From contig BLAL01000259.1 of assembly GCA_015698045.1 (NCBI GenBank), forward strand, positions 1 through 64,000: a DNA stretch of 64,000 nt, written 5' to 3'. Both the position numbers and the translations under genes were made by a program. Source of the DNA: Rhizophagus clarus (lineage: Eukaryota; Glomeromycota; Glomeromycetes; Glomerales; Glomeraceae). The stretch's first letter is position 1, and each line of letters opens with the position of its first letter. Shown one piece after another: positions 48,101 through 59,009 of the stretch. The notes below the pieces were generated by a model. The model was not told where the DNA came from. It worked only from the letters and a program-made list of their open reading frames with translations, and ran no database searches.

Positions 48101-48295
48101 CAGTCACACCTCCATAAGTGCACCCTCTATAAGTGCACGCAATATGTAAATTCTCTCTAAGTGCACGGTAAGCTTTAGTCCCAACTTATAAGAGTTATTA
48201 ATATTTTACCCTCTATAAATGCACTCCCTCTCTAAGTGCACATTCTGCTATTTTTTTACTATGGCCAGGGGGGTGCACTTATGGAGGTATGACTG
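48101..48295. mobile_element. Tc1/mariner (pogo/Tigger-like) MITE
   Basis: The ends CAGTCACACCTCCATAAG and CTTATGGAGGTATGACTG are inverted repeats of about 25 bp with one mismatch. They are flanked by TA on both sides (48099-48100 and 48296-48297). The CAGT start and TA duplication are typical of pogo/Tigger relatives. Inside, AAGTGCAC or AATGCAC recurs every 25-65 bp. No ORF is present, so it is non-autonomous. Confidence 0.85.
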
Positions 48296-48600
48296 TATTG
48301 TGTTATAGATTTGTAATACTACTTCGTTCATCAACATTCGTTATCAAACTCCGAATCTATGTAAATATTGAAAATAAAAACAGATTAGAATTGCACATAA
48401 TGTTCATATTGTGACAAAATGGTCAAACCAATCAAAAAAAATTCGCACTGAAAAAGTTTCATATTTTAGAAACTTAGCTTATAAACCATATAAAGTACAT
48501 GAAAAAATAAAAATTGCTTTATCATTCAGCAATCAAAAATATGGATATAAATTGAATATGAAGCAGCCATGTAATTGTATACTTTGTTCAGCATGTAACA

Positions 48601-49168
48601 GTAAAAATTAACGGAGATAATAAAGTGACTGATAAAGATAAAAAATTTATTATTATTCCTCCTTCACCAACGGATGGTACTATACCGCTACAAATAGAAT
48701 TCAATTACGCATGTCTATCAAACAAAACAAGCGAACATTGCTTGCTATAATAATTAGCTTTAATTTATTTATTGATTTTAAGGATAAGCTTGAATCATTT
48801 ATCTGTGAACAAGTTGGATCAGTATATAAAAATGAATATGCTTTAGCGTATAAATCATATTCAGAGAGTGGAGCTGGAACAATTTTAAGTAATGAAGAAG
48901 CATTTAATGAATTTTTAAAAGGTTATCAAAGTATAACAACAGGAAATAAAAAAGTAGTAGTTATTGTTACGCTTAAAAAAGCATCCAAGAAACAATCACA
49001 TCAGGTATTTATTATTTTGAAAATTATTTATAAAACTATTATACTGTATATCTAATAATACTATAGGAATTAATACGACAATATCGAAGAAGTATCGAAG
49101 AATCAAAGATGAGATTAAAGAAGGGTTTTTACATTGTTCGTACATTTTTGTATAAAGATGATTTTTTT
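48601..49168 (+). CDS. Putative PB1/ubiquitin-like small protein gene
   Basis: Coding-like exons run from about 48601 (VKINGDNKVTDKDKKFIIIP) to about 48712 (TIPLQIEFNY). A second starts at about 48782 after an AG (DKLESFICEQVGSVYKNEY...GAGTILSNEEAFNEFLKGYQ), ending at 49000 before GTATTT. A third begins near 49067 (ELIRQYRRSIEESK) and stops at 49168. The middle part, ending VVVIVTLKK, has the pattern of a PB1 or ubiquitin-like fold. The true start and the first donor are uncertain. I recall repetitive Rhizophagus proteins of this type but cannot name a function. It may be a complete short gene or a decayed copy. Confidence 0.45.
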
Positions 49169-49169
49169 T

Positions 49170-51565
49170 AAAAAAAAAAAAAAATTATATAAAATCCAAT
49201 ATAATTCAAATCATAATATACTGTATATTAAAAACAAATAAAATTTGTAAAATAATTAAAGGTATAATATTTTTTGCTAATATTACGCACCTTTGTCTTG
49301 TTCGGACACAGAATTCATTTAATTAACTCTGTGATCTTGTTTCGCTTGAGATTTACATGGAAATTTTTAATTTACGCTCATCTATTTTGTTATTTCTTTT
49401 TCCGATGCTTAATTCATTCACAGTATTTGTTGATGCTGATTGCCAACTTTCTGAACTATTTGCTGCTCCTGGTAAAATGGAAAATCAATAGTAAATTCTT
49501 GGGTAGAGTTACTGACAAGGTGACTTTATAATCTATCAAAGCGAAAATATAAAGAACGGTATAGATGATCAATGGGGTGATGGTGAATATTATGGAGAAC
49601 TAACCTATCGTGGGAGATTTGTCATAATAAAATCTGGACTTTGTCATGTGATAACGATCACCTGAAATGCGCAGTATGATATTGGAAAGGGTTTAATCCT
49701 TTATTTGTTTGGGGAAGATATTTTGCCAAATTCAAAAATCGTATATGGAAAATGTAAGAATGTTTATCAAAGAAGTTACAAAACAGCCAAGTGTTCTCTC
49801 AAAAAATATTACTGAAGGAAGTTACTGCGTCAGGGTCACGTGAAAACACAAAAAAAGCCTATACGTATCAATAAAAATTAATAGTATGTAACGTTTTCTA
49901 ATCGTATTAATCGTATCGGTCTATAACATGATAAATAAATAAACCGGCAATAAAAATTAATAAAGTTGCCCATATCGTGATATTTAATTGGTCGATCCTT
50001 TGTAACGCAATATCACTTTTTCTCTTACTCAGCAGAAACTTGACGTATCACAACTTGAAAGAAAAAAATTATGTCTGAACGAGACACTTCGCAATTAAGG
50101 TATAAAATGAAATACCGTATATTTTTTTTCAATATTTCCAGATTGTCAATTATTGGAACAAATGAAAATTATATGTTGAGATGTTATGTTAACGAAACAC
50201 TGTAGAAATTAGTATAGAAAATTTGTACAGCTGAGAAATGAAATTATTTCTGCAATTGATGATTATCTTAAACAATCAGGATTTAGCAGCAGTCATGGTT
50301 GGAAAAAAAATGGCGCAATCCTGATCAAGAAAGAATGTACAGAGCATTAATTCTGACCCAGCTAATCCAAAGCAATGATTATCATCCAAAGCAGTGATTA
50401 CCAGCTCAGAATATTTTTTCGCTACACAGAAAATCTGCCCAGAATTTGTCATTATTGCCGTTCAATAGGAAGTATGTAATACCCTCCTATTTCAAGATCA
50501 GGAAATAACTAATATGTCGACTCATTCTAGGAATGTTCTGCGACAGCTTTATGAGTTATATTGGAAATTAACTCAGCGTATCTAAGATCAAGATATACAA
50601 TACTATGGCACATCTTTGTGAAATCGGTAAATCAGAAATACGCTCATCTCTGTACAGGTCGAGATGTTTTAACTTACGGCATGATAGAGCTATTTCTTTA
50701 CAGTTCTTTCTATAACATTTCAAAAAATAAGGTTAAGATATTTGATATTTGGACAAGAACGAATAACAATGCATATTGCTTCATCGCTAAGTTCTCCATA
50801 CTATAAAGTTTGAAAATGTAAGGGTATAATAGCAGGATCAGTGATAATAATATACAATTATGAGGTTCTGACGTACTGTAGGCTATGTTTGTTGTAAGTC
50901 AGTCTAGGACTTTTATAAATTATTTGTATAAACTTTTCCTGTTTATACATAACTTTCACCACCCTTCGATACGATGCCATAAAATTGGACAAGCGGGGAT
51001 ATAATGCGTTATCTTTGGCTAAGATATTAAAAAACTTATTTAGTAGTTCAGGTAAAGTAAGTGCCATTTTTGTCGAGATAAGTACTTTTTGTTAATTATT
51101 GGAACAGAACGTCAAGTCCAACATCTTTTGGTGATCATGCAGCTGGATAGACGATATGCAAATTTTTGCACATTATTTTTTCATTAAAGCATAACCGATC
51201 TATTAGAGAGAGGATTTTGCGTATTGAAACTTGGGATAAAAAACGCTTAAGCAATTTGTATATAGTCTGCACCAATGAGTGGATGTCGAGTTGTGATAAA
51301 AATAGAATCGATTTAACGAAATAAACTTAGTGAATCGGATTTATAAACTCGCAATTCCCTTTCGACATTGGACCTGATCAGCATTCTACTTTTAAGCCAC
51401 ACGCCAAAGTCTTTGTTTTCCGTCTACAGTAAATGAACAAGAAAGATTATGCATCTTCAATTTTTTTGAAATGGTCTTGACCATAATAAGACCAAACTGA
51501 ATCATTCTTTGTTAAAATACCTATCCTAGTAATATCCACTAAGTAATAAAAATACAGCAAGCCGC
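49170..51565. other. Stretch without a recognisable gene
   Basis: Several coding-like scraps (near 49545-49640 and 50240-50480, plus) are broken by stops and were not assigned. No repeat structure was seen. Confidence 0.45.
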
Positions 51566-51568
51566 TCA

Positions 51569-53628
51569 GGACAAAAGTGTGCCGCATTTTACGGCAGGTG
51601 ACACGGCTATTTTTAGCGACAGGTACAGCGGCAGGTAGCGCCTACAGCAGGTGTTTTTGGTAATAGACTTTTTTTGGAGAGATTTTAACATTCATTATTT
51701 ATTTTTTTATGGTCTATTAAATCGGATAGTAAAAAAAAATATCCGGTTTATTAAACTGAATAATTATTATTATTTTCAGTTTGTTAAACTGAATGGTTAA
51801 TAATAATTCTTCTTTAATAGTTAACAGTATTATAAACTAAAATATTTTTTTAGTTAATTAAACCGGATAATCAACACAAATTAATTTTTTATGGTTTTTA
51901 AATTAACAAATGCTTAATCAAAAAAATTTAACGTAAAGAAAACTCGTACAAAATAGTGGACCGTACATACGAGAGGACTAAACACATTTTTCACGATGTT
52001 GTATAGACCGTTGAGTCGGAGCAGTTTTAGAGGGTCAGAGGGAGGCGCGAACATTAATAAGGTCTGGGACGGAATATAAAGTTGACGACTTATGGACGTA
52101 TAATATCAATAGGGACATGCTATTTAATAAGATAACAGATAATATTTGTAGTTGCTAAAGTAGTTCTAGATTTAAATTAGAATTTGCATTTTATAATTAT
52201 TTTGCCTTTTTTTTTTTTTGTTTGTTTTTAGATTTATTTTTAACTTTAAATTAGATTAGTTAGGTAGATAGGTCTTCACTATTTTTATAGTAGCTTTAAT
52301 GAATAGGTGTAAATTTTCTTATGCCTATGTCAGCGAAAATCATAAATTTGTATTCGAATATAAGCGGGCGTTCATTAAAAGTTATTAAACCAATGATTGA
52401 TAATTTATTTTTTAACAGTTTTTAACTGAATACAAAAAAAAAAAAAAAATTTTTAAAACCGAATAACGAAAAAATTATTTTTTTTAAAATAAATAATTCT
52501 TTTTATACAACAAAAGACGACTTTGCTTTAATTGGAAACTAATTTTTTTTAAATTTTAAAAATGTTTTTTTTTTTTAATCATTATTAAATTAAACTAATT
52601 GTTTTAATAATTAAAATGATTTTACCATTAAATCTTTTAACTTTGTATTTTTAAAATCGTTTTCAGTTAGTTAATAATAAAAAAAAATTGCAAAAAAAAC
52701 GATCGTTTTAATTTATTAATCACTTTAATAAAAAACGATTTTTACCGTTTTATTCCTGAATCATTTTAATAAAAAAAAAAGGCGATTTTAAAATTTTTTT
52801 TCTAAAATCATTTTAATAGAAAAACGATTTTAACAATTTTTTTTAAACCGTTTTAATAAAAAAAAAAAAAAAAGATTGTTAAATAAATTAATTTAGAGAA
52901 TAAAAATTGCGAAAACTTTTTAATTGTTGTAATAAAAGCAAAAAATTTTTTTTTTTTTTTATAAAATGTATCAAAGATCATTAACTGTTAACAAAACTTA
53001 AAAATGATAATATTTTTTTAAAAAATTAATTTCGGAATATTTTAATCTACGTCTATCAAATAATTATGGTTACGTCAATTCGGGGCTGCCGAATCTAATT
53101 CGCGGAGAAGTATAGTATTCAGTTTCCGAAAAGAAATTTAATTGATTTTTTTTTGATAATAGGACCCCCCCCCCATGGCACGTCAGGACAGACAAAATTG
53201 CGTTTATTTAAACGCTTGTTTAAACGTTTAAGGTGCGACTTTATGCGTTTATTTCACGCTTTAAACGTTTAATTCCTACTTTAAACGTTTATTTTGTTAA
53301 TTTATTTTTGGTTGTTTATACGTATGTTAAACGTATATTAAACATATTTTAATTTTATACATTTTTAAATTTGTGCTACAAAAAATTTGTCCAAAAAATT
53401 TAAATTTATTTATAAAAAAATTAGCGTTTAATAAACATTTATGTGTGAAAATAAACGCCAACAATTCAAAAAAAAAATTTTATTATTGTTAAAGAAATCT
53501 ATACTAAAAAAGCCTATTACCAAAACACCTGCCGTAGGCAGTAGGCGCAGTGCCTGCTGCAACACCTGCTGTACCTACCGCTAAAAATAGCCGTGTCACC
53601 TGCCGTAAAATGCGGCACACTTTTGTCC
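51569..53628. mobile_element. 2.06-kb non-autonomous element with long terminal inverted repeats
   Basis: The left end (51569) and the reverse of the right end (53628) are identical for about 50 bp, starting GGACAAAAGTGTGCCGCA. They then share a variable GC-rich tract (GGTAGGTACAGCAGG type) and rejoin at GTGTTTTGGTAATAG, so the arms are about 110-125 bp. The interior is extremely AT-rich, with many AAACGATTTT/AAACGTTTA motifs, and has no transposase ORF. No clean target duplication was found. The right and left flanks are only loosely similar, so the superfamily is not assigned. Confidence 0.8.
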
Positions 53629-53955
53629 AGCATCGGTCGCCATAAAAGAGTGGTATCTCCCGAGCTTGTGAACCGTATATAGGCATCATGTTCATTGTTT
53701 TAGAAATTTCTATTAATAACGCGATTATGTTACCATTTGCTCTTGGAAATTCAATCTGTTATCTCTTGATTATTTACATTTCATTAGGTTATGCATTTGA
53801 TACATTTGTGTATTTGGGTTGGTCGCTTAATGAACTGAAAATAAAAATAAATAGTCCCTTTCTTACGCGCTTTGAATTTACCACAAGTCTTTAGTTGAAT
53901 TTATTTTTTCATCAAGACTAAATAAATAATACATTGTCTGATTTATTAATCCATC

Positions 53956-55036
53956 ATGTCAAACGCATCTGAAGGACAAATGTGCATAATACAAGGTGTC
54001 GATATAGTAGGATCAAAAGTGAGAATAGCAATTTACATACAAAGCTTCTTGATACTTTTCAAATTATTCGGAATCCAATATAAGATTATAAAAACTATAT
54101 TTTTCGGATTGATGACGGTCATAGTCTTAACAGCATCTGCCATACATGAACATTGCACCCATGACTTACATTATATATTTCTGTTAGAAGTGAGTGGTTT
54201 GACGTTCCTATTATTAGGTGCAGCAAATTACGCGATTTTGAGTCTAACCGTAAATGCCTAAAAAGTTGTTGGCTTATATCTTAGCATTGATAAACTCAAT
54301 AGTTTACTTGCTGGCATTATGCTTCTGCATATGGTTATGCAGTGTTGGGCAATTGGACAATTGGACGTTTTGGACATTTGTCCAAATCTTGTCCAAAACT
54401 TGTCCAAAACCAAAACCTTTTTTCCATTGGACAGGTTTTGGACAGATCACATGACTAAATATTTAATTCAGGCCAGAATTATGCCTGATTTTGGCCTAAT
54501 TTTGGCCAATAATTAAAATAATATTATAATTAATTAAAATTAAGGTATTTTTTTGGTATTATTTTGTGATTTTACATTAATTTCTTATCCATTTAATTCA
54601 TTAGATATTTACTTTCTTTTTTTTTTATTTTTAGTTTAATAAAAATTTGAATTTTTGAGTAGTTTTAGACTGTCCAAAACTGTGTCCAAAACTGTGTCCA
54701 AAACTGGGTTTGGACTGTCCAATACTGTCCAATTAAAAAAACCAATTGGACAAGTCCAAAACCCATCATTGGTTATGGACAACTATTAAGTGGAAGTTAC
54801 CCGAACAAGAATGTGGTGACAAAGTGCGAATGTATTTTTTCACAATTCCACTTAACCCAATTGGCTGGATACGAGATTTCACATTAGTAGTCTCTTATAT
54901 TCTATTAATAGGTCTTTTTATTGTTATTATTATTCTTATAGCTGTATTAACGGATTTTGATGAAGATAATAATGACGATGATGATGGCAATATTGATACT
55001 GATATTGATATTGATAATGATGATGGTGATGAATAA
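53956..55036 (+). pseudogene. Multi-pass membrane protein gene interrupted by a hAT-like MITE
   Basis: The first part (53956-54258, MSNASEGQMCIIQGVDIVGS) has three or more membrane segments. In another frame KKLLAYILALINSIVYLLAL (from about 54257) continues the helices up to the MITE at 54340. After the MITE the gene resumes at 54778 with TTIKWKLPEQECGDKVRMYF. It adds a further membrane segment (LLIGLFIVIIILIAVL) and a strongly acidic tail to the stop near 55036. Removing the 430-bp MITE and one 8-bp duplication leaves a continuous frame (CIWLW-TTIKWK) across the site. A separate one-base frame change near 54250-54260 also disrupts it. The family is unknown; the protein would have about six membrane helices. 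No intron signal splices out the MITE in frame. Confidence 0.65.
54340..54769. mobile_element. hAT-like MITE (430 bp) inside the membrane-protein gene
   Basis: The element starts CAGTGTTGGG and ends near CCCATCAT(TG). It is flanked by TGGTTATG on both sides (54332-54339 and 54770-54777), an 8-bp duplication as made by hAT transposases. Both subterminal regions are packed with TTGGAC and GTCCAA repeats. There is no ORF, so it is non-autonomous. Confidence 0.85.
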
Positions 55037-55039
55037 TAA

Positions 55040-56060
55040 CAATAATAATAGTGAAAATAATAATAGAACTACAAAAAGAAGAATAATGGTCCCACATTGT
55101 TCCATAAATTTAATGATATTTTTTGAAGGGCAGTTGAATTGAATATCAACTAGTTTGATAGATCTTTGTTCTTTGTTAGTAAGTTCTTCTTTGAATAAAT
55201 TGTTAAGATTTTTCTTATTATAAGTACAACTAAAAATATTTTCAAACAACAATTTTTTTTTCACATTGAATTTGTGGCAAAGTAGTTAAAATGTCTGATT
55301 AGCTATCATATATATTTGCTGCTACTGTTCATTACTTCCATACTTGTACTACAAACAAGCCATTATATTATATGGATTCTATCTACTAAATAAGTATGAT
55401 TATTTATTATCATTATTATTATTTATAGTTATTAATAATAAAGATAAATCATAGCTAGGTATACAAGTTTTTTTATATAATAAAATATAAATAAATGCTA
55501 TAAATACTAAAAGTAACATATTTTAAGTTTCAAATTTCTATTTTTAATATAGATTCTAAATACTGCATATAAAATCATTTATAAAAATGCATATTATATA
55601 AAGTGTATAATAAAAAAACCTAGAATATAAAATTGCTTATATCACTATCTCATTAAATTTACTAGTTTTAAAATAATGTTTTCTGAAATTAATTTCCATT
55701 CTTTTACTATAAACTTTTAAATCAGAATTATTCAAGATTTAATTTTTTTTTTTTTTTTTTTATTCAAAGGTTATGTAATGATTTTATTAAAAAAAATAAA
55801 TAAATACATTTATAAATCAATTTGCAAAACTCACCCAGAACCAGCCAGATGTAACCCATAAATTTCAACTAATAATGGTTATACCATATATAATTAAGAA
55901 TAAAACATTTTACTTGTTGGATCGAACTAATAATATTTTTCCCCCTCTTTATTTTCAGAATCATAACCAGAGAAAGAAAGGAAGCAATCTCAATAAATTA
56001 TAGCTCTCTGTCAAAAAAAAAAAGTTCTTTATGAAAAGAACATAAATACTGGAACTAACT
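55040..56060. other. AT-rich spacer
   Basis: No gene features. There is a T20-type run near 55740-55760. Confidence 0.45.
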
Positions 56061-56066
56061 GTATAC

Positions 56067-56253
56067 CAGTGTTGGCACGTTAGCTGTTTGGCCAGGGTTG
56101 ACTGTTGGCCAAATGCCAACAAGGTACTAATACTTATATAATAAGTTATTTGGCCATTTTTTATTTGACCGGGATTGGTCATTGGCCGTTTGGCCATTTG
56201 GCTGTGGCCAAAATGGCCAAAAAAGTCTTGGCTGTGGCCAAATGCCAACATTG
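56067..56253. mobile_element. hAT-like MITE (187 bp)
   Basis: The ends CAGTGTTGGCA and TGCCAACATTG are inverted repeats. Perfect 8-bp duplications CTGTATAC lie at 56059-56066 and 56254-56261. The interior is filled with TTGGCC/GGCCAA motifs in both orientations. No ORF. Confidence 0.9.
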
Positions 56254-56439
56254 CTGTATACAGTTGGTCTCATGCAAAGGTATACAAATTAGCAACATCA
56301 GACAGAAAAGAGGTTACAATAATGAAGAATTGGTAACTCCAGAAATAAAAAAAGTCAGAGTATAATTTATTTTTTGAAATTCAACTTGAAATTAATGATA
56401 ATTGTATAAATTATATTAGTTATCAATTGACTTTTCAGA

Positions 56440-56958
56440 AAGTGATGATAAATATCAAAAAGATGATGATGAAGTGATGTAGTTAGAGGTCTGATTATTT
56501 TTATACATATCTCTTTAATTAATAAGTTCATTGATAAACTCATTTCTTATTATAGAGCCTGATTGTTAAAAAGTTTCAAGAAATCAATGGAATAGCTCAA
56601 TACAGAATTATATTTCTTTCAGAAGAAAATAAATGCAATCCAATTAAGTCATCTTTCACCGAACAAGAATGGTTAAAATTTGAAGCTGATTGGTAACAAG
56701 TTTATAGCCTTATACATTAAAATAATTTTGACAAGAAATTTATGCAATTTTTTTTTCTAAGTCAAGGAGAGGTTGGTTGTAAATAGTGGAGTAAATGAAT
56801 GCATCGAGAATTTACTGAATAAATATGACGATACAATTAATAAAGTAATGACCAGATATAGTGTTAACCTGAATAGAATAATTGGAACTTTTAATGAATG
56901 TACTTTCATTAATAATCGATATTATTATAGCTTTAGTAAAGAATGGCCATTACAATAG
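56440..56958 (+). CDS. Putative exons of an unknown gene
   Basis: Plus-strand blocks bounded by splice-like sites read SLIVKKFQEINGIAQYRIIF...EWLKFEADW (about 56557-56693, followed by GTAACA). They continue RLVVNSGVNECIENLLNKYD...YYYSFSKEWPLQ (about 56764-56955) to a stop at 56958. The two blocks have good coding character and are joined by a 70-nt intron-like gap, but the first codon is unknown. A possible acidic exon (SDDKYQKDDDEVM) precedes them at about 56440-56480. The gene lies between two transposons, and its 3' side is cut 48 bp later by the CACTA-like element. No family is recognised. It may be related to exon-like blocks at 61365-61640. Confidence 0.4.
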
Positions 56959-57173
56959 ATATAATCTGTTTATAATGCATTGTATGTAGTATTTTCTGTT
57001 TTGATGCACAGGTCGAATAAAAAAAAATCTCCAAAAATTGGCAGTCTGATTTTTGTCCGATTTTTGGATATATTTGTCTGATTTGTGGTTTTTTGTTGCC
57101 GATTTTATGGTGCGAATTGTTCATGAACGGCATTGCCGATTTGTGCCAAAAAATCGGCATTCCTATTTTTAAA

Positions 57174-57290
57174 TAGTGCATGCAAATCGGCACTCCAATT
57201 TTTAAATAGTGCATGCAAATCGGCACTCTGATTTTTAAATAGTGCATGCAAATCAGCACTCCGATTTTTAAATAGTGCATACAAATTCAA
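57174..57290. repeat. 33-bp subterminal tandem repeat, four copies
   Basis: TAGTGCATGCAAATCGGCAC units start at 57174, 57207, 57240 and 57273. They read as an 11-residue peptide repeat on the minus strand, but this is probably incidental. They lie about 170 bp inside the left end of the CACTA-like element. Confidence 0.85.
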
Positions 57291-57419
57291 CCAAATTAGC
57301 TAAATTTATTTTATTTATATTTATGAAGTACGACACATGCAAAAATTTATTTTTTCTCAAAAAATTTTATTCAAAGTAGTTTAATTTAAAAATTTACATG
57401 TTTTATTAGTAATTAAAAA

Positions 57420-58980
57420 ATAAGAATTTATTAAAAAGAAATCTATAATGAAAGTAAAAAAATGAATCAAAGTAAAGAAATGTGTTAAAAAATAAGAATA
57501 ACAATAAAGAAAAAAAGAAATGGGGGGAAATGAAAAAAAGTAAGGGGAAACAAAAAAAAATGAAAAGAATACAAAGGTAAAGAAAATGAAAGAAATGAAG
57601 AAGGAAATGTAAGAAAAAAGGATAGTGTAATATAAAAAAAAAACAAAAAGAATAGTAGGAAAACATAAAGAAACGAAAAGAGAGAAGGGAGATATAAAGG
57701 AGCGAAAAAAAGGAGGGGGAAACGTAAAGGAACAAAAAGAAAGGAAGGAAATGTAGAAGAATAAAAAAAAAGGAGAAAATGCAAAGGAACAAAACGAAAA
57801 GAAGAGGAAACATAAAGTGATGAAACAAAAAGGAGAGTGAAACATAATAGAACGAAAAAAATGGAAGGCAAAACGTAAAAAAAGAAAAAATAGAGGAAAC
57901 ATGAAGAAATGAAAGAGAAATGTGAATATACAAAAGAATTGAAGGGGAGATGAAAAGAATGAAGAGAAGTGAAAAGAAACAAAAAGAAACAAAAGAGACA
58001 AAATAAACCGAAAGGTGGGTGAAAAGAAAAGAATGAAGGGGGAAGTGAAAATAAACAAAATAAATAGTAGAAAAACATAAAGAACGTAAAGGAACGAAAG
58101 GGAAACGTAAAGGAACAAAAAGAAAGGAAAGAAATGTAAAAAAACAAAAAAAAAGGAGGAAATGCAAATCAACAAAACGAAAAGAAGGGGAAACATAAAG
58201 TGATGAAACAAAAAGGAGTGAAACGTAATAGAATGAAAAAAATGGAAGGCAAAATGTAAAAAAAGAAAAATAGAGGAAACATGAAGAAATGAAAGAGAAA
58301 TGTGAATATACAAAAGAATTAAAGGGGAGATGAAAAGAATGAAGAGAAGTGAAAAGAAACAAAAGGAAACAAAAGAAACAAAGTAAACCGAAAGGTGGGT
58401 GAAAAGAAAAGAATGGAGGAGAAGTGAAAATAAATGAAAAGAATAGTAGGAAAACATAAAGAAATGGAAAGAAAAGAAGGGAAATGTAAAGGAACGAAAA
58501 GAAAGAAGGGGGAAACGTAAAGGAACAAAAAGAAAGGAAAGAAATGTAAAAGAACAAAAAAAAGAGGAAATGAAACGAAAAGGAAAAGGAACGAAATGAA
58601 AAGAAGGGGGAAGCGTAAAGGGTGAAATGAAAGGAGGGAAAATATAAAAAATAAAATGAAAAGAGGAGGAACGTAAAGAGACAAATGAAAAGGAGATGAA
58701 ACGTAAAGGAATAAAGCAAAAATGAGGGCAAATGTAAAGTGATGAAATGAAAAGGAGGGTTAAACGTAATAACCGAAAAAAAAATAGAAGGACAAACATA
58801 AAAAAAAAGAAAAAAAAGAGGAAGAAATGAAAGAGAAATGTGAATATACAAAAATAATTGAAGGGAGACGAAAAGAATGGAAAACAAACGAAAAGAAACA
58901 CAGGGGATAAAAGAAAAAATGAAAGAAAAGTTAGTAAATAACGAAATGTAATCGATCATAAAAAAAATAAAATGAAATAA
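57420..58980. repeat. 1.5-kb purine-rich strand-asymmetric region
   Basis: The plus strand is almost entirely A and G with occasional AAACATAAAG/AAACGTAAAG spacers. Segments repeat at larger scale: the block around GAAATGTGAATATACAAAAG recurs with a 380-bp shift and again about 540 bp later. The minus strand therefore shows overlapping Phe/Ser/Leu-rich open frames of more than 500 codons, which I take as artefacts of composition. Confidence 0.85.
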
Positions 58981-59009
58981 AAAGAAACATACTTGTAAAG
59001 AAGCCCAAT

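Noticed and set aside
51990-52400. Possible solo LTR (TGTTGTATAGACCG...) within the long-TIR element
   Set aside because: No reliable right end or target duplication in the AT-rich surroundings.
54947-55264. 105-codon minus-strand frame rich in Ile
   Set aside because: Reverse reading of the Asp/Asn-coding tail of the membrane-protein gene.
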